A DNA stretch of 64,000 nt, from assembly GCF_000820845.2 (NCBI RefSeq), contig NZ_CBXV010000008.1, forward strand, positions 999,215-1,063,214, written 5' to 3'. Source of the stretch: Pyrinomonas methylaliphatogenes. GTDB taxonomy: Bacteria > Acidobacteriota > Blastocatellia > Pyrinomonadales > Pyrinomonadaceae. Positions 1 to 7,320 of this stretch are shown one piece after another; positions within the stretch are counted from its first letter, which is position 1; every line of letters begins with the position of its first letter. The position numbers and the translations under genes were made by a program. The notes under the pieces are model-generated. The model was not told the origin of the DNA. It ran no database searches and worked only from the letters and a program-made list of their open reading frames with translations.

Positions 1-529
1 CGCGACTGGCCACAAGTGGCTGTGCGCGGGTTATGGCGTCGGCTTCGTTTATCTCAGCCGTCGCCTCCTAGAGCGGACAAAACCGCATGCCATCAGTTGG
101 ATGAGCGTTCACGAACCGTTTGCGATGCGCAACGATCGTTTCCGCGTAAGGGGCGATGCGGCGGCGCGCGCCGAGGTCGGCTGTTCACACTTTGCGGGCA
201 TCTTTGCGCTCGGCGCGGCGGCTGAATACATTCAGGCGATCGGCATCGAACGGATCGCGCAGCGGGCGCTGGCCCTGAACGAGCATCTGACGCGCGAACT
301 CGAGCGCGCCGGGTGGCGCGTCCTTTCGCCGCTCGGTGAGGCGCGCTCGGCAGAAACGCTCGTCGCCGCCGCCGATCCGCCGCGCGTCGTCGCGCACTTG
401 AAAGAGCGCGGCATCGCTGTCACGGAAAAGCCGGAGGGTTTCCGCGTCGCGACGCATTTCTTCAATACGACGGGCGATATTACGCGGCTCATCGCCGCGC
501 TCGGTGAGACGTGGGCACAGGTCGTCTGA
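1..529 (+). CDS. Class V aminotransferase-family PLP enzyme, C-terminal part
   Basis: The gene is cut by the left edge and reads in frame from base 2. Its first visible residues are ATGHKWL, which match the PLP-lysine region of class V (cysteine desulfurase/kynureninase-like) enzymes; the lysine should form the Schiff base. The following GYGVGFVY and the C-terminal small domain ending in a GDITRLIAAL helix fit this fold. Whether it is a desulfurase, kynureninase-like enzyme or aminotransferase cannot be decided without the N-terminus. It lies 176 bp before the microcompartment genes on the same strand, so it could be cargo-related, but the gap makes a separate unit equally possible. Confidence 0.8.
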   Translation, partial: ATGHKWLCAGYGVGFVYLSRRLLERTKPHAISWMSVHEPFAMRNDRFRVRGDAAARAEVGCSHFAGIFALGAAAEYIQAIGIERIAQRALALNEHLTRELERAGWRVLSPLGEARSAETLVAAADPPRVVAHLKERGIAVTEKPEGFRVATHFFNTTGDITRLIAALGETWAQVV

Positions 530-705
530 GGCGAGGGGCGGTCCGCGTTTTCAAGCTTTGACTCGCCGCCGGTCGCTCGCGGCGGAAGCGTAGGTTTCGC
601 CGTTGGCGTTTCCGAGGTTGAGCTTTGACGCCCATTCGGATTAAATTCTGCAACGCGGCTGTCGAACTGCTTCGATCAAGATTCTGCTTCTGAGGAGATG
701 AAGCT
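530..705 (+). promoter_or_regulatory. Gap before the microcompartment genes
   Basis: This 176-bp gap has no convincing coding content. A short stretch, AGCTTTGAC, occurs at 554 and again at 621 (period 67), a weak case of the paired-repeat pattern seen elsewhere in the window. A good ribosome binding site (GAGGAG) sits about 8 bases before the next ATG. No clear -35/-10 pair was recognised. Confidence 0.35.
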
Positions 706-993
706 ATGGAAGCTCTCGGGATGATCGAAACCAAAGGATTGGTGGCGATGATCGAGGCTGCCGATGCGATGGTCAAGGCGGCCAACGTCACGCTCGTCGG
801 TTATGAGAAGATCGGCGCCGGATTCGTCACGGCGATCGTGCGCGGTGACGTGGCGGCGGTCAAAGCGGCGACGGATGCTGGCGCTGCCGCCGCACGAAGG
901 GTCGGCGAGTTGGTCAGCGTGCACGTCATCCCGCGCCCGCACGCGAGCGTTGACGAGAATCTGCCCGTCAGCTTCAACTATCAAGGCGGATGA
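706..993 (+). CDS. Microcompartment shell protein, BMC-H (PduA/EutM/CcmK type)
   Basis: This 95-residue protein is a single BMC domain. It has the family opening [21 protein letters not shown] and the central segment [32 protein letters not shown]. Proteins of this family form hexamers that tile the flat faces of a microcompartment; the loop after VGYEKIG normally lines the pore. Length is normal for a one-domain hexamer protein. It is preceded by a strong GAGGAG site, and its TGA overlaps the ATG of the next gene, so the shell genes are translationally coupled. Cargo enzymes are presumably encoded to the left of the window. Confidence 0.96.
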   Translation: MEALGMIETKGLVAMIEAADAMVKAANVTLVGYEKIGAGFVTAIVRGDVAAVKAATDAGAAAARRVGELVSVHVIPRPHASVDENLPVSFNYQGG

Positions 994-1262
994 TCATCGC
1001 ACGAATACTCGGCACCGTCGTCTCGACGCAGAAGGATCCGAAGCTCGAAGGGCGCAAACTGCTCATCGTCCGTCCGCTCAATTTGGATGGATCGGACGGG
1101 AGCGGTTATCTGGTCGCCGTCGATACGGTCGGTGCGGGCTTTCATGAGCGCGTGCTCGTCGTGTCGGGATCGAGCGCGCGCTTGGCGCAAGGCATGAAGG
1201 ATACGCCGGTCGATGCGGCGATCATCGGCGTCATCGACACGGTCGATTTCATCAACGATTGA
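990..1262 (+). CDS. Microcompartment vertex protein, BMC-P (EutN/CcmL family), copy 1
   Basis: This 90-residue protein starts [17 protein letters not shown], the typical first strand of EutN/CcmL proteins, and ends in the [12 protein letters not shown] strand. Family members form pentamers that cap the vertices of microcompartment shells. The gene overlaps the BMC-H stop by ATGA. It is the first of three tandem paralogs that share the [17 protein letters not shown] N-terminus but differ strongly in the middle loops, so they are old duplicates and may form vertices of different identity. Confidence 0.95.
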   Translation: MIIARILGTVVSTQKDPKLEGRKLLIVRPLNLDGSDGSGYLVAVDTVGAGFHERVLVVSGSSARLAQGMKDTPVDAAIIGVIDTVDFIND

Positions 1263-1278
1263 TCCATCGCCGTGGGAG

Positions 1279-1563
1279 ATGCAGCTTGCGCGCGTCATCG
1301 GCACCGTGGTTTCGACGCAGAAGAACGATTCGCTCGAAGGGCGTAAACTGCTCATCATCCAATCGCTCGATGCGGACTTGCGCCCGCAAGGGAAACCGCT
1401 CGTCGCTTTGGATGCTGTCGGCGCCGGCATCGGCGAACTCGTCTTCTGGTGTCGCGGCAAGGAGGCGAGCTTCCCGTTCGAACGAGAAGATACGCCGACC
1501 GATTGCACCATCGTCGGCATCGTCGATTCGCCCGCGCACGTCGTGAAAGGGAACGGAAGATGA
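1279..1563 (+). CDS. Microcompartment vertex protein, BMC-P (EutN/CcmL family), copy 2
   Basis: This 94-residue EutN/CcmL protein starts [17 protein letters not shown] and ends with a TIVGIVDSPAHVV strand. I placed the start at the ATG at 1279, not the in-frame codon at 1213, because the family N-terminus begins there and a GGGAG site lies just upstream. It has a longer loop in the middle (WCRGKEASFPF) than its neighbours. It is 16 bases downstream of copy 1 and overlaps copy 3 by ATGA. Confidence 0.94.
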   Translation: MQLARVIGTVVSTQKNDSLEGRKLLIIQSLDADLRPQGKPLVALDAVGAGIGELVFWCRGKEASFPFEREDTPTDCTIVGIVDSPAHVVKGNGR

Positions 1564-1850
1564 TCATCGCGCGCGTCATCGGCACCGTGGTTTCGACGCA
1601 GAAGAACGAGCGCTATGCGAACGCGCGCATCATGCTCTGTCAGCCGATCACGCCCGAAGGCGAAGAGGTGGGAACGACGCTTCTGGCCCTTGATTCCGTC
1701 GATGCCGGGGTGGGCGATACGGTCCTCATCGTGCAGGAAGGGTGGAGCGCCTCCGTCGTGGCGACCGGGCGCCCAGGAGCGGCCATCGATTCGGCGATCG
1801 TCGGCGTGATCGATCGGATCGATCTGTTGCCAGAGGAAGGGGCCTCATGA
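1560..1850 (+). CDS. Microcompartment vertex protein, BMC-P (EutN/CcmL family), copy 3
   Basis: This 96-residue EutN/CcmL protein starts [17 protein letters not shown] and contains the GVGDTVLIVQEG core strand and a SAIVGVIDRID C-terminal strand. The ATG at 1560 overlaps the stop of copy 2 and its own stop overlaps the next ATG. Several known microcompartment loci carry three BMC-P genes; the reason for the multiplicity is generally unclear. With one BMC-H and no BMC-T gene visible, the remaining shell genes probably lie left of the window. Confidence 0.94.
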   Translation: MIIARVIGTVVSTQKNERYANARIMLCQPITPEGEEVGTTLLALDSVDAGVGDTVLIVQEGWSASVVATGRPGAAIDSAIVGVIDRIDLLPEEGAS

Positions 1851-2203
1851 ACGATGAACGGGAGATTCGCGCGCTGGCCGAACGCATCGCTCGGAGGTTA
1901 GAGGGCGAGCCCGCAGCTCGAATGACGGAACTAGACGCCGTGCGCGCGGCGCTCGCCGAGATAGAACGTCGTTTGGCGCGTGTCGAATCGCAACTCGAAG
2001 CGTCAGCGCACAAAGCCCCGATCGAAGATCATCCCTCCGCGCCCATCTCCTCGTCCATCTCGCACCCGAGTCAAGAGAGGTTCGGCGTCGGCGAAGCCGT
2101 CGCCGAACTGGTTGATTATCTCGAACAGGAGAAGATCTGCAACCTGGAGCCGGGTAAAAAGCCCTGTGATCATTGCGCGATGTGCAGCGCGCGCGGGTTC
2201 TGA
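1847..2203 (+). CDS. Microcompartment-associated small Cys-rich protein of unknown function
   Basis: This 118-residue protein has no named family that I recognise. Residues 1-50 are a charged helical segment with heptad-like spacing, probably a coiled coil. The middle is a low-complexity Ser/Pro linker. The C-terminus has a metal-site-like pattern C-x8-C-x2-C-x2-C ending CDHCAMCSARGF. The start overlaps the third vertex gene by ATGA, so it belongs to the shell operon. A linker plus a C-terminal motif could be a tether between cargo and shell or an Fe-S/zinc site; this is inference. It ends 4 bp from the convergent lemA stop. Confidence 0.85.
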   Translation: MNDEREIRALAERIARRLEGEPAARMTELDAVRAALAEIERRLARVESQLEASAHKAPIEDHPSAPISSSISHPSQERFGVGEAVAELVDYLEQEKICNLEPGKKPCDHCAMCSARGF

Positions 2204-2207
2204 ACGC

Positions 2208-2834
2208 TTAGCGGCTCTGCGCTGCATTGCTGTTCCGCCGTAGCGCGTTCGGATCGATGCGGGGGACTTGTCGCGCTCCTTCTTCCGCGCGGAAATAGGG
2301 CTCTTCCTTGAATCCGAAGAGGCTCGCCACCAAAACCATCGGGAACTGATTGCGCGTCGTGTTGTAATCCTGCACCGCGGCGTTGTAGTCCTGGCGCGCG
2401 ACGGCGATTCGATTCTCGGTTCCGGCGATCTCATCCTGAAGCTTCAGAAAACTCTCGTTCGAACGGAGCGTCGGATAGTTTTCGACGAGCACGAGGAGCC
2501 GCCCGAGCGCGGAGGTCAGGTTCTGGTTCGCTTGGATGATCTGCTCGCGCTGTTCGGGCGTGCGGTTCTGTGGATCGCCTTGCGTCGCGTTCAGTAGCTG
2601 CGAACGCGCTTGCGCGATCTGACCGAAGACCTCTTGTTCTTGAATGCCGGCCATCTGCGCCGCCGCGACCAAATTCGGGATCAGATCGGCGCGCCGTTGA
2701 ATCTGCGTTTCGACGTTGGCCCAGCGGGCGCGCACGTTCTGCTGCTTTTCGACCAGCGTGTTGTAGCCACAACCGCTGTTGGCGATAGAGATCAGCGTAA
2801 TCGCTACCAGTAGCACGATGTGTCGTCTTTTCAT
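2208..2834 (-). CDS. lemA: LemA family lipoprotein-like membrane protein
   Basis: The protein (208 residues from the ATG at 2834) has a short hydrophobic N-terminus ending in a lipobox-like SGCG. It then has the LemA hallmark YNTLVEKQQNVRARWANVETQIQRRADLIPNLV, followed by a long helical bundle. LemA proteins are small envelope proteins of unclear biochemical role, often encoded with TPM-domain proteins, as here. An ATG six bases upstream (2840) abuts the GGGAGGA site too closely; the ATG at 2834 has the better spacing. The C-terminal DPNALRRNS tail is low complexity. Confidence 0.93.
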   Translation of the reverse strand: MKRRHIVLLVAITLISIANSGCGYNTLVEKQQNVRARWANVETQIQRRADLIPNLVAAAQMAGIQEQEVFGQIAQARSQLLNATQGDPQNRTPEQREQIIQANQNLTSALGRLLVLVENYPTLRSNESFLKLQDEIAGTENRIAVARQDYNAAVQDYNTTRNQFPMVLVASLFGFKEEPYFRAEEGARQVPRIDPNALRRNSNAAQSR

Positions 2835-2914
2835 CTTCATTCCTCCCTACCGAAGTCTGACTTGGGAAAAGGTCCTTCCGATCAGGCGCAGAGCGCGTGT
2901 CTCCTTCGCCAAGT

Positions 2915-3658
2915 TCAACCGTCATGGGTGGATTCATCCAGACGGTCGGTGAAGTCGATGAGACGCTCGATCTGCGCCAGATAAGCGGCGAAGAGTTGTT
3001 CAACTTCCGCTCGGTCGATCTCATCTGCGCCTCGTTCGCGAAGAGCGAGCAGGGCATCGAAAACGGCCCGGTCCAATGCTAAGCGCTCTGCGGCGAGCGC
3101 GATGAGGTCGCGTTTGGCGACGGGCGGCTTCCTCTCGCCGCTCAGCATCAAGGCGGGCGCTAGAAGGGCTATGACGCCCGGGAGACTTTCAATCATCAGT
3201 GCGCGCAAACGCTCAGGCGAGCTGGCCCCCGAAATGTAGCGGCGGCGCAGTTGGAGCAACTTGCCGCGTAACTCGTATTCGGTCTGATGTCTCAGATTCT
3301 CGTCAGAGATCGTCACGCCTTCGAACGGATCGACGCCATAAAGCACGCGCCGCGCATCCTCCATGTGATGAAATTCGATGGGGAAAACATCGGCAGCCTC
3401 ACGCAGTTCGTCGAGCGTGAAGTAGACGGGAGGCGAATATCCTAACCGTTGCCAGTTACGCACGGGTCCTTGAGCGAGTCGCAGATCGTCGAACGTAATG
3501 CGTCGCAGCACGACCAGCAGGTTGTAGTCCGATTGCTGCGGGATGTGATCGCCGACGGCGGCTGAGCCGTAAAGAACAACGGCGATCAGATTCTGCCCAT
3601 GCGTCTCGCACAGATCGTCGATCAGCGCGCGTAAGATGTTTTCGATTCGAGCGCTCAT
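2915..3658 (-). CDS. Nucleotidyltransferase-domain protein with altered active-site motif
   Basis: This 247-residue protein begins with a helix and then VVLYGSAAVGDHIPQQSDYNLLVVL, which matches the GS-x10-SDxD core of Pol-beta-type nucleotidyltransferases. The second aspartate of the usual SDIDL is replaced by Asn (SDYNLL), so metal binding may be impaired unless another acid substitutes. The C-terminal half is helical. Its Shine-Dalgarno sequence (GGAAGG) lies inside the first copy of the direct repeat at 3661-3695. It sits between the TPM and LemA genes, which are usually adjacent in other genomes. Confidence 0.8.
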   Translation of the reverse strand: MSARIENILRALIDDLCETHGQNLIAVVLYGSAAVGDHIPQQSDYNLLVVLRRITFDDLRLAQGPVRNWQRLGYSPPVYFTLDELREAADVFPIEFHHMEDARRVLYGVDPFEGVTISDENLRHQTEYELRGKLLQLRRRYISGASSPERLRALMIESLPGVIALLAPALMLSGERKPPVAKRDLIALAAERLALDRAVFDALLALRERGADEIDRAEVEQLFAAYLAQIERLIDFTDRLDESTHDG

Positions 3659-3660
3659 CG

Positions 3661-3695
3661 GAGCCTTCCCCGAAGTGGATCTCTACCAACTGCCA
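3661..3695. repeat. Direct repeat copy of the TPM gene's 3' end
   Basis: This 35-bp stretch matches 3736-3770 at 33 of 35 positions, with a period of 75 bp. On the minus strand the upstream copy (3736-3770) spans the last 13 bases of the TPM gene including its stop. This copy lies downstream and supplies the ribosome binding site of the nucleotidyltransferase gene. Confidence 0.9.
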
Positions 3696-3735
3696 CAGCT
3701 CATAATCCGCGTCGGCGATACGCGACTCTAGCGGC

Positions 3736-3770
3736 GAGCCTTCCCCGAAGTGAATCTCTACCAACTACCA
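3736..3770. repeat. Direct repeat, original at TPM gene stop
   Basis: Partner of 3661-3695. The 40-bp spacer between the two copies is not similar to the sequence on the far side of this copy, so it does not look like a simple intact tandem duplication of a 75-bp unit. Confidence 0.9.
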
Positions 3771-4582
3771 CCAGCGCCGCCGCCGCCGAAATCTCCGCCA
3801 CCGCCGAAGCCGCCAAACCCCCCACCTCCGCCGAAACCGCCGCCGCCGCCCCACGTCCAACCGCGCGCGCCGCTGCGACCTGCGCGACCGCCGCTCAGGA
3901 TCGAGCCCCAAATGAGCAGACTCAAACAGCCGCGCCCCGCCGGATTCGACATCAGGAGGAGAAACAAAAACAGGACGATAAAGAAGATGGCGCAGGCCGA
4001 GAGCGGGGAGACAGAAGGGGTCTGTTCCGCAGGCCGCTCCGCATGATAGGCCTGGCTTCGATCTATGCCCTCAAGATCGAACCCGCGCTTTTCTGCTAGC
4101 GTCGCGATGATCCCTTGAACGGCTATCATGATGCCTTCGCCGTAACGCCCTTCGCGAAAATAGGGGCGCATGCGCCGCCCGATCTCGCCGACCAGTCCAT
4201 CGGGAAGATCGCCTTCGAGATGGCGGCTCACCTGAATGAAATATTTTCGATCATCGACGGCGACAAGCAGGAGCAGCCCGTTCTTCTCCCCTTCGCTCGA
4301 TCCGATCCCCCAACTGCGGGCCAGTTCAAGAGAATAATCGAAGATATCTTCGCCGCCAGTGGTCCGCACGGTGACGACGGCAAATTCGATGTCAGCGCGC
4401 TCTTTCAGATTGCGCAACAGCGTTTCAAGCCGAGCGGCAGTTTGCGAGTCGATGACGCCCGCAAAGTCGTTCACGTATCCGACGGGCGCCGGAAAGGTAG
4501 ACCCGCTGCGCTGCGCGCGGATGGCGATGGCAAAGCCGAACGCGGAGAGCCAAAGGAGCAGAAGGGGTCGAAGCGTGCGCAT
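3758..4582 (-). CDS. TPM-domain (YgcG-type) secreted or membrane protein with Gly-rich tail
   Basis: This 274-residue protein has an N-terminal signal peptide (about residues 1-22). A TPM domain follows (about 33-170: GYVNDFAGVIDSQTAARLE, IEFAVVTVRTTGG, WGIGSSEGEKNGLLLLVAVDDRK). After that come a hydrophobic segment (about 200-215) and a long Gly/Phe tail ending GGSW. This is the YgcG arrangement; TPM domains are extracytoplasmic and some have weak phosphatase activity. The tail is a known feature of the family. The neighbouring LemA gene supports a shared envelope role. Confidence 0.93.
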   Translation of the reverse strand: MRTLRPLLLLWLSAFGFAIAIRAQRSGSTFPAPVGYVNDFAGVIDSQTAARLETLLRNLKERADIEFAVVTVRTTGGEDIFDYSLELARSWGIGSSEGEKNGLLLLVAVDDRKYFIQVSRHLEGDLPDGLVGEIGRRMRPYFREGRYGEGIMIAVQGIIATLAEKRGFDLEGIDRSQAYHAERPAEQTPSVSPLSACAIFFIVLFLFLLLMSNPAGRGCLSLLIWGSILSGGRAGRSGARGWTWGGGGGFGGGGGFGGFGGGGDFGGGGAGGSW

Positions 4583-4645
4583 CTGAGTCGCTCAAAATAT
4601 ACCAGTTGTGCCAAGAAGACGCACGGCCTAGGGGGACATCTCTAC

Positions 4646-4717
4646 CATGATGGAGTTCGTTTCGCGCGATCTCAGATGCCTCGCGCCATGAAGATCATGA
4701 TAGAGTTCATTTCGCGC
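4646..4717. repeat. Paired 22-bp direct repeat downstream of the ZIP gene
   Basis: The copies at 4646-4667 and 4696-4717 match at 20 of 22 positions with a period of 50 bp. The pair lies between the end of the ZIP gene (4754, minus strand) and the start of the TPM gene (4582). Confidence 0.75.
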
Positions 4718-4753
4718 AACAAGCTTCTCGTGAAACCTGCTGGACCGGCGCAT

Positions 4754-5530
4754 TCAATCCTCGATCATCAAATGTAGAAGATAGAAGAACGCGACACCGA
4801 TGAATACGACGACCGAGGTCAAAGGGTTCTTCTCCTCTAGATGATTGACCTCGGGGATCAAATCGCTCGCCGCGACATAGAGCGTCACACCTGCCGAGAA
4901 GGGGAGCGCGTAGGCAACGAGCGGTTCGATATGGGCCTGCGCTATGGCAACGCTCATCACCCCGAGAAGAGTCGCTCCGCCGATCAGGAGCGTAGCCCAG
5001 CGCGCGCGTCGCATCTCGCGACCCGAGGCGAGCATGATCGAGGCGGCGGTGAACCCTTCGGGAACTTTGTGTAAGAGCACGGCGATGAAGACCAGCAGTC
5101 CGACCTTGAAGTTGACGAGGAAAGCGGCGGCGATCGAGACGCCATCGAAGAGGGTGTGAATCGAAAGGCCGCCGATCGCCGCATAAGCGGCCGTCGGGCG
5201 CAAAAGTCGCTCCGGGTGGGTCTCGGCACCGAAGTGAAAATGCGGCGCGATGGTGTGCTCAAAAAGATGGATGAGCAGATAGCCCGCTAGTAACAGCGTT
5301 GTTGCATTTAAAACAGCGTGGTCGGATGATCTCCGAGCCCAAACCTCAACCGTCGCCGGGACGACCTCGATGAAGATCGCCGCGAGCATAAAGCCTGCGC
5401 CGAGCGCGATGAGAAAGCGGAGAAGGCGCGCGTTACGGGCAAGCGAAGCGGAGGAAGTGACAAGCAACCCGCCGATGACGTTAGCCGTGGCGAGCGCCAA
5501 ACCGAAGAGGAAGAAGGTCGCGTAGTTCAT
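4754..5530 (-). CDS. ZIP-family metal transporter
   Basis: This 258-residue protein is almost entirely made of about eight membrane segments, the usual ZIP size. It carries the family's paired metal-site helices: HTLFDGVSIAAAF and LLHKVPEGFTAASIML (the H-x3-E motif in LLHKVPEG). A His-containing loop (LFEHTIAPHFHFG) lies between earlier segments and may collect metal. It should move zinc or another divalent cation across the inner membrane; the exact ion and direction cannot be read from sequence. It is transcribed away from the mraZ cluster. Confidence 0.93.
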   Translation of the reverse strand: MNYATFFLFGLALATANVIGGLLVTSSASLARNARLLRFLIALGAGFMLAAIFIEVVPATVEVWARRSSDHAVLNATTLLLAGYLLIHLFEHTIAPHFHFGAETHPERLLRPTAAYAAIGGLSIHTLFDGVSIAAAFLVNFKVGLLVFIAVLLHKVPEGFTAASIMLASGREMRRARWATLLIGGATLLGVMSVAIAQAHIEPLVAYALPFSAGVTLYVAASDLIPEVNHLEEKNPLTSVVVFIGVAFFYLLHLMIED

Positions 5531-5661
5531 CCGTTTTTCGCTTCAGGGCGGAGGCTCCACTATACAGGAGAGGGACGGCGATTGACCAGAGGAGGTTTAA
5601 GCTGGCGGCGAGTACACCATTTCGTGCTTAAAATTTTCTTGGCGAGGGGCGAAAATTCCTC

Positions 5662-5691
5662 TTGACAGCGCTTAGAAGTCCGGCGTACTAT
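5662..5691 (+). promoter_or_regulatory. Promoter of the mraZ division and cell-wall cluster
   Basis: A perfect TTGACA (5662-5667) and TACTAT (5686-5691) are separated by 18 bp, a good sigma-70-type promoter. It lies about 115 bp before the mraZ start and immediately upstream of the repeated GTGG boxes, as expected for an MraZ-controlled promoter. Confidence 0.8.
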
Positions 5692-5700
5692 GCGCGGCAG

Positions 5701-5725
5701 GTGGAAGAGAGTGGTCCAAAGTGGG
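5701..5725 (+). promoter_or_regulatory. MraZ box operator (three GTGG repeats, 10-bp period)
   Basis: GTGG occurs at 5701, 5711 and 5721, exactly one helical turn apart, starting 10 bases after the -10 element. MraZ proteins studied in other bacteria bind short direct G-rich repeats with about 10-bp spacing in their own promoter. The match in unit, spacing and position supports autoregulation of the cluster by MraZ. Confidence 0.8.
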
Positions 5726-5806
5726 CTAACTTCCGCAGCTTGGGGCCAATTATTAAAGTTCTACTGGAAGTTTTAAGCAATCGCGGGCGATGCGCGGCGA
5801 AACGCG

Positions 5807-6247
5807 ATGTTACGAGGCAGCTATACGGCGCGGATGGACTCCAAAGGGCGGCTCAAGGTGCCGACAGCGTTTCGTCGCCTCATCGAAGAAAAGTACGGGG
5901 TGGAGCTTTATGTGACCAGTTTGACGGGCGACGCGGCGCGCATCTATCCGTTGCCTGAGTGGGAGGCGATCGAGCAGCGTTTGGCGTTATTGCCTTCGAT
6001 GGATCCGGCGCGGCGCAAGTTTCTGGAGCGGACGAACTATTACGGGCAGCAGACGAGCATGGACGCGCAGGGGCGCGTGCTCATTCACCCGCTGTTACGC
6101 AAGAGCGCTAATTTGTGGGGCGAGGTTGCGGTGCTCGGTTATCTCAGTTATCTGGAGGTTTGGGATCGCGAGCGGTTCGAGCAAAAGCTCCTTGCCGAGC
6201 CTTACACGGCGGAGGACGAAGCGACGATCGCGAGGTTAGGGATCTAA
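5807..6247 (+). CDS. mraZ: Transcriptional regulator MraZ
   Basis: This 146-residue protein contains two AbrB-like MraZ repeats: [19 protein letters not shown] near the start and [17 protein letters not shown] near residue 85. MraZ is a ring-forming DNA-binding protein that controls the division and cell-wall cluster it heads. Its length is normal and its place before rsmH is canonical. The operator described upstream fits autoregulation. Confidence 0.97.
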   Translation: MLRGSYTARMDSKGRLKVPTAFRRLIEEKYGVELYVTSLTGDAARIYPLPEWEAIEQRLALLPSMDPARRKFLERTNYYGQQTSMDAQGRVLIHPLLRKSANLWGEVAVLGYLSYLEVWDRERFEQKLLAEPYTAEDEATIARLGI

Positions 6248-6261
6248 TGGTTTCACGGAGC

Positions 6262-6308
6262 GCGATGGAGGGGAACGGGCCGGTGGAAGGTCAATTCCCC
6301 TCCATCGC
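6262..6308 (+). promoter_or_regulatory. Perfect 14-bp hairpin between mraZ and rsmH
   Basis: GCGATGGAGGGGAA at 6262-6275 is the exact reverse complement of 6295-6308, with a 19-base loop. There is no T-run, so it is not a standard intrinsic terminator. The 3' arm ends about 10 bases before the rsmH start, so the hairpin could mask the rsmH ribosome binding site, block processing or stabilise one side of the transcript. Confidence 0.8.
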
Positions 6309-6317
6309 CAGTGAAGA

Positions 6318-7286
6318 GTGATGGAAGGGCCGCAGAGACGCGGTGAGATCTTTGAATCGGATCACGGGGCGAGCGATGGGGCGTCCGTGGGGGGCAGGGG
6401 CGCGCTGCATCGTCCCGTGTTGCTTCAGGAGACGCTTCGCGCGCTGGCTCCGGAAGGCGGCGGGTTGTTCTTCGATGCGACGATCGGTACGGGCGGGCAT
6501 GCCGAGGCCTTGCTCGAAGCGTCTCCTGATGTGCGCCTGATTGGCGTTGACCGCGATCGCGAGGCTTTGCGCGTGGCCGCCGAGAGGCTGCGGCGATTCG
6601 GCGACCGGGTTCATCTCGCACACGCCGATTTTCGCGATATCGCGCGCGTCGTTGAGGAGGCGGGGGGCGGCCAGTTAACGGGCATCCTCGTCGATTTGGG
6701 CGTCTCTTCGTTGCAGCTCGACGCGCCGGAACGCGGCTTCAGTTTTCGCTTCGATGCGCCGCTCGATATGCGCATGGATGTCGAAAGCGATGCGGAGACG
6801 GCGGCGGAGCTTCTGGCCCGTTTATCCGAAGCGGAGATCGCGCGCATCCTCCGTGAGTATGGCGAAGAGCCGCGGGCGCAGCAGATCGCCAGAGCGATCG
6901 TCGAGCGGCGGCGGCGCGGAGAACCGGTGCGGACCACGGGGGACTTGGCCGCCTTGGTCGCAGAGGTCACGCGGCGCGGTCGCACGCGAATCCATCCGGC
7001 GACGCGCACCTTTCAAGCTTTGCGCATCGCCGTCAACCGTGAGCTCGAGGGGTTGGACCAGTTCATCGAGCGCGCGGTCGCTCTTTTGGAGACGATGGGG
7101 CGATTGGTCATCATCAGCTTCCATTCGTTGGAGGACCGCATCGTCAAACGGGCCTTTCGCCGTCTCGCCAGTGAGGGGCGTGTTGAGCTTTTGACAAAGC
7201 GGCCCGTCGTCCCCACTTTCGAAGAGAAGGGCCGTAATCCGCGGGCGCGTAGCGCTAAACTTCGCGCGTTGCGCAAACTCTCATAG
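6318..7286 (+). CDS. rsmH: 16S rRNA (cytosine-1402 N4) methyltransferase
   Basis: RsmH methylates C1402 in the decoding centre of 16S rRNA using SAM. The 322-residue protein has a variable N-terminus of about 30 residues, then HRPVLLQETLRAL. The SAM-binding loop is FFDATIGTGGHAEALLE, and GILVDLGVSSLQLD and the C-terminal VISFHSLEDRIVKRAF are both family signatures. A GTG at 6318 is followed directly by ATG at 6321; either may start translation. The long unique N-terminus lets a downstream start remain possible. Confidence 0.96.
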   Translation: MMEGPQRRGEIFESDHGASDGASVGGRGALHRPVLLQETLRALAPEGGGLFFDATIGTGGHAEALLEASPDVRLIGVDRDREALRVAAERLRRFGDRVHLAHADFRDIARVVEEAGGGQLTGILVDLGVSSLQLDAPERGFSFRFDAPLDMRMDVESDAETAAELLARLSEAEIARILREYGEEPRAQQIARAIVERRRRGEPVRTTGDLAALVAEVTRRGRTRIHPATRTFQALRIAVNRELEGLDQFIERAVALLETMGRLVIISFHSLEDRIVKRAFRRLASEGRVELLTKRPVVPTFEEKGRNPRARSAKLRALRKLS

Positions 7287-7320
7287 GTTCTAAACGAAGC
7301 GGTTATAGGGAGTTTCAGCG

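Noticed and set aside
3750..4777. Pro-rich and other plus-strand frames opposite the TPM gene
   Set aside because: They are the mirror of the Gly-rich tail and body of the TPM gene.
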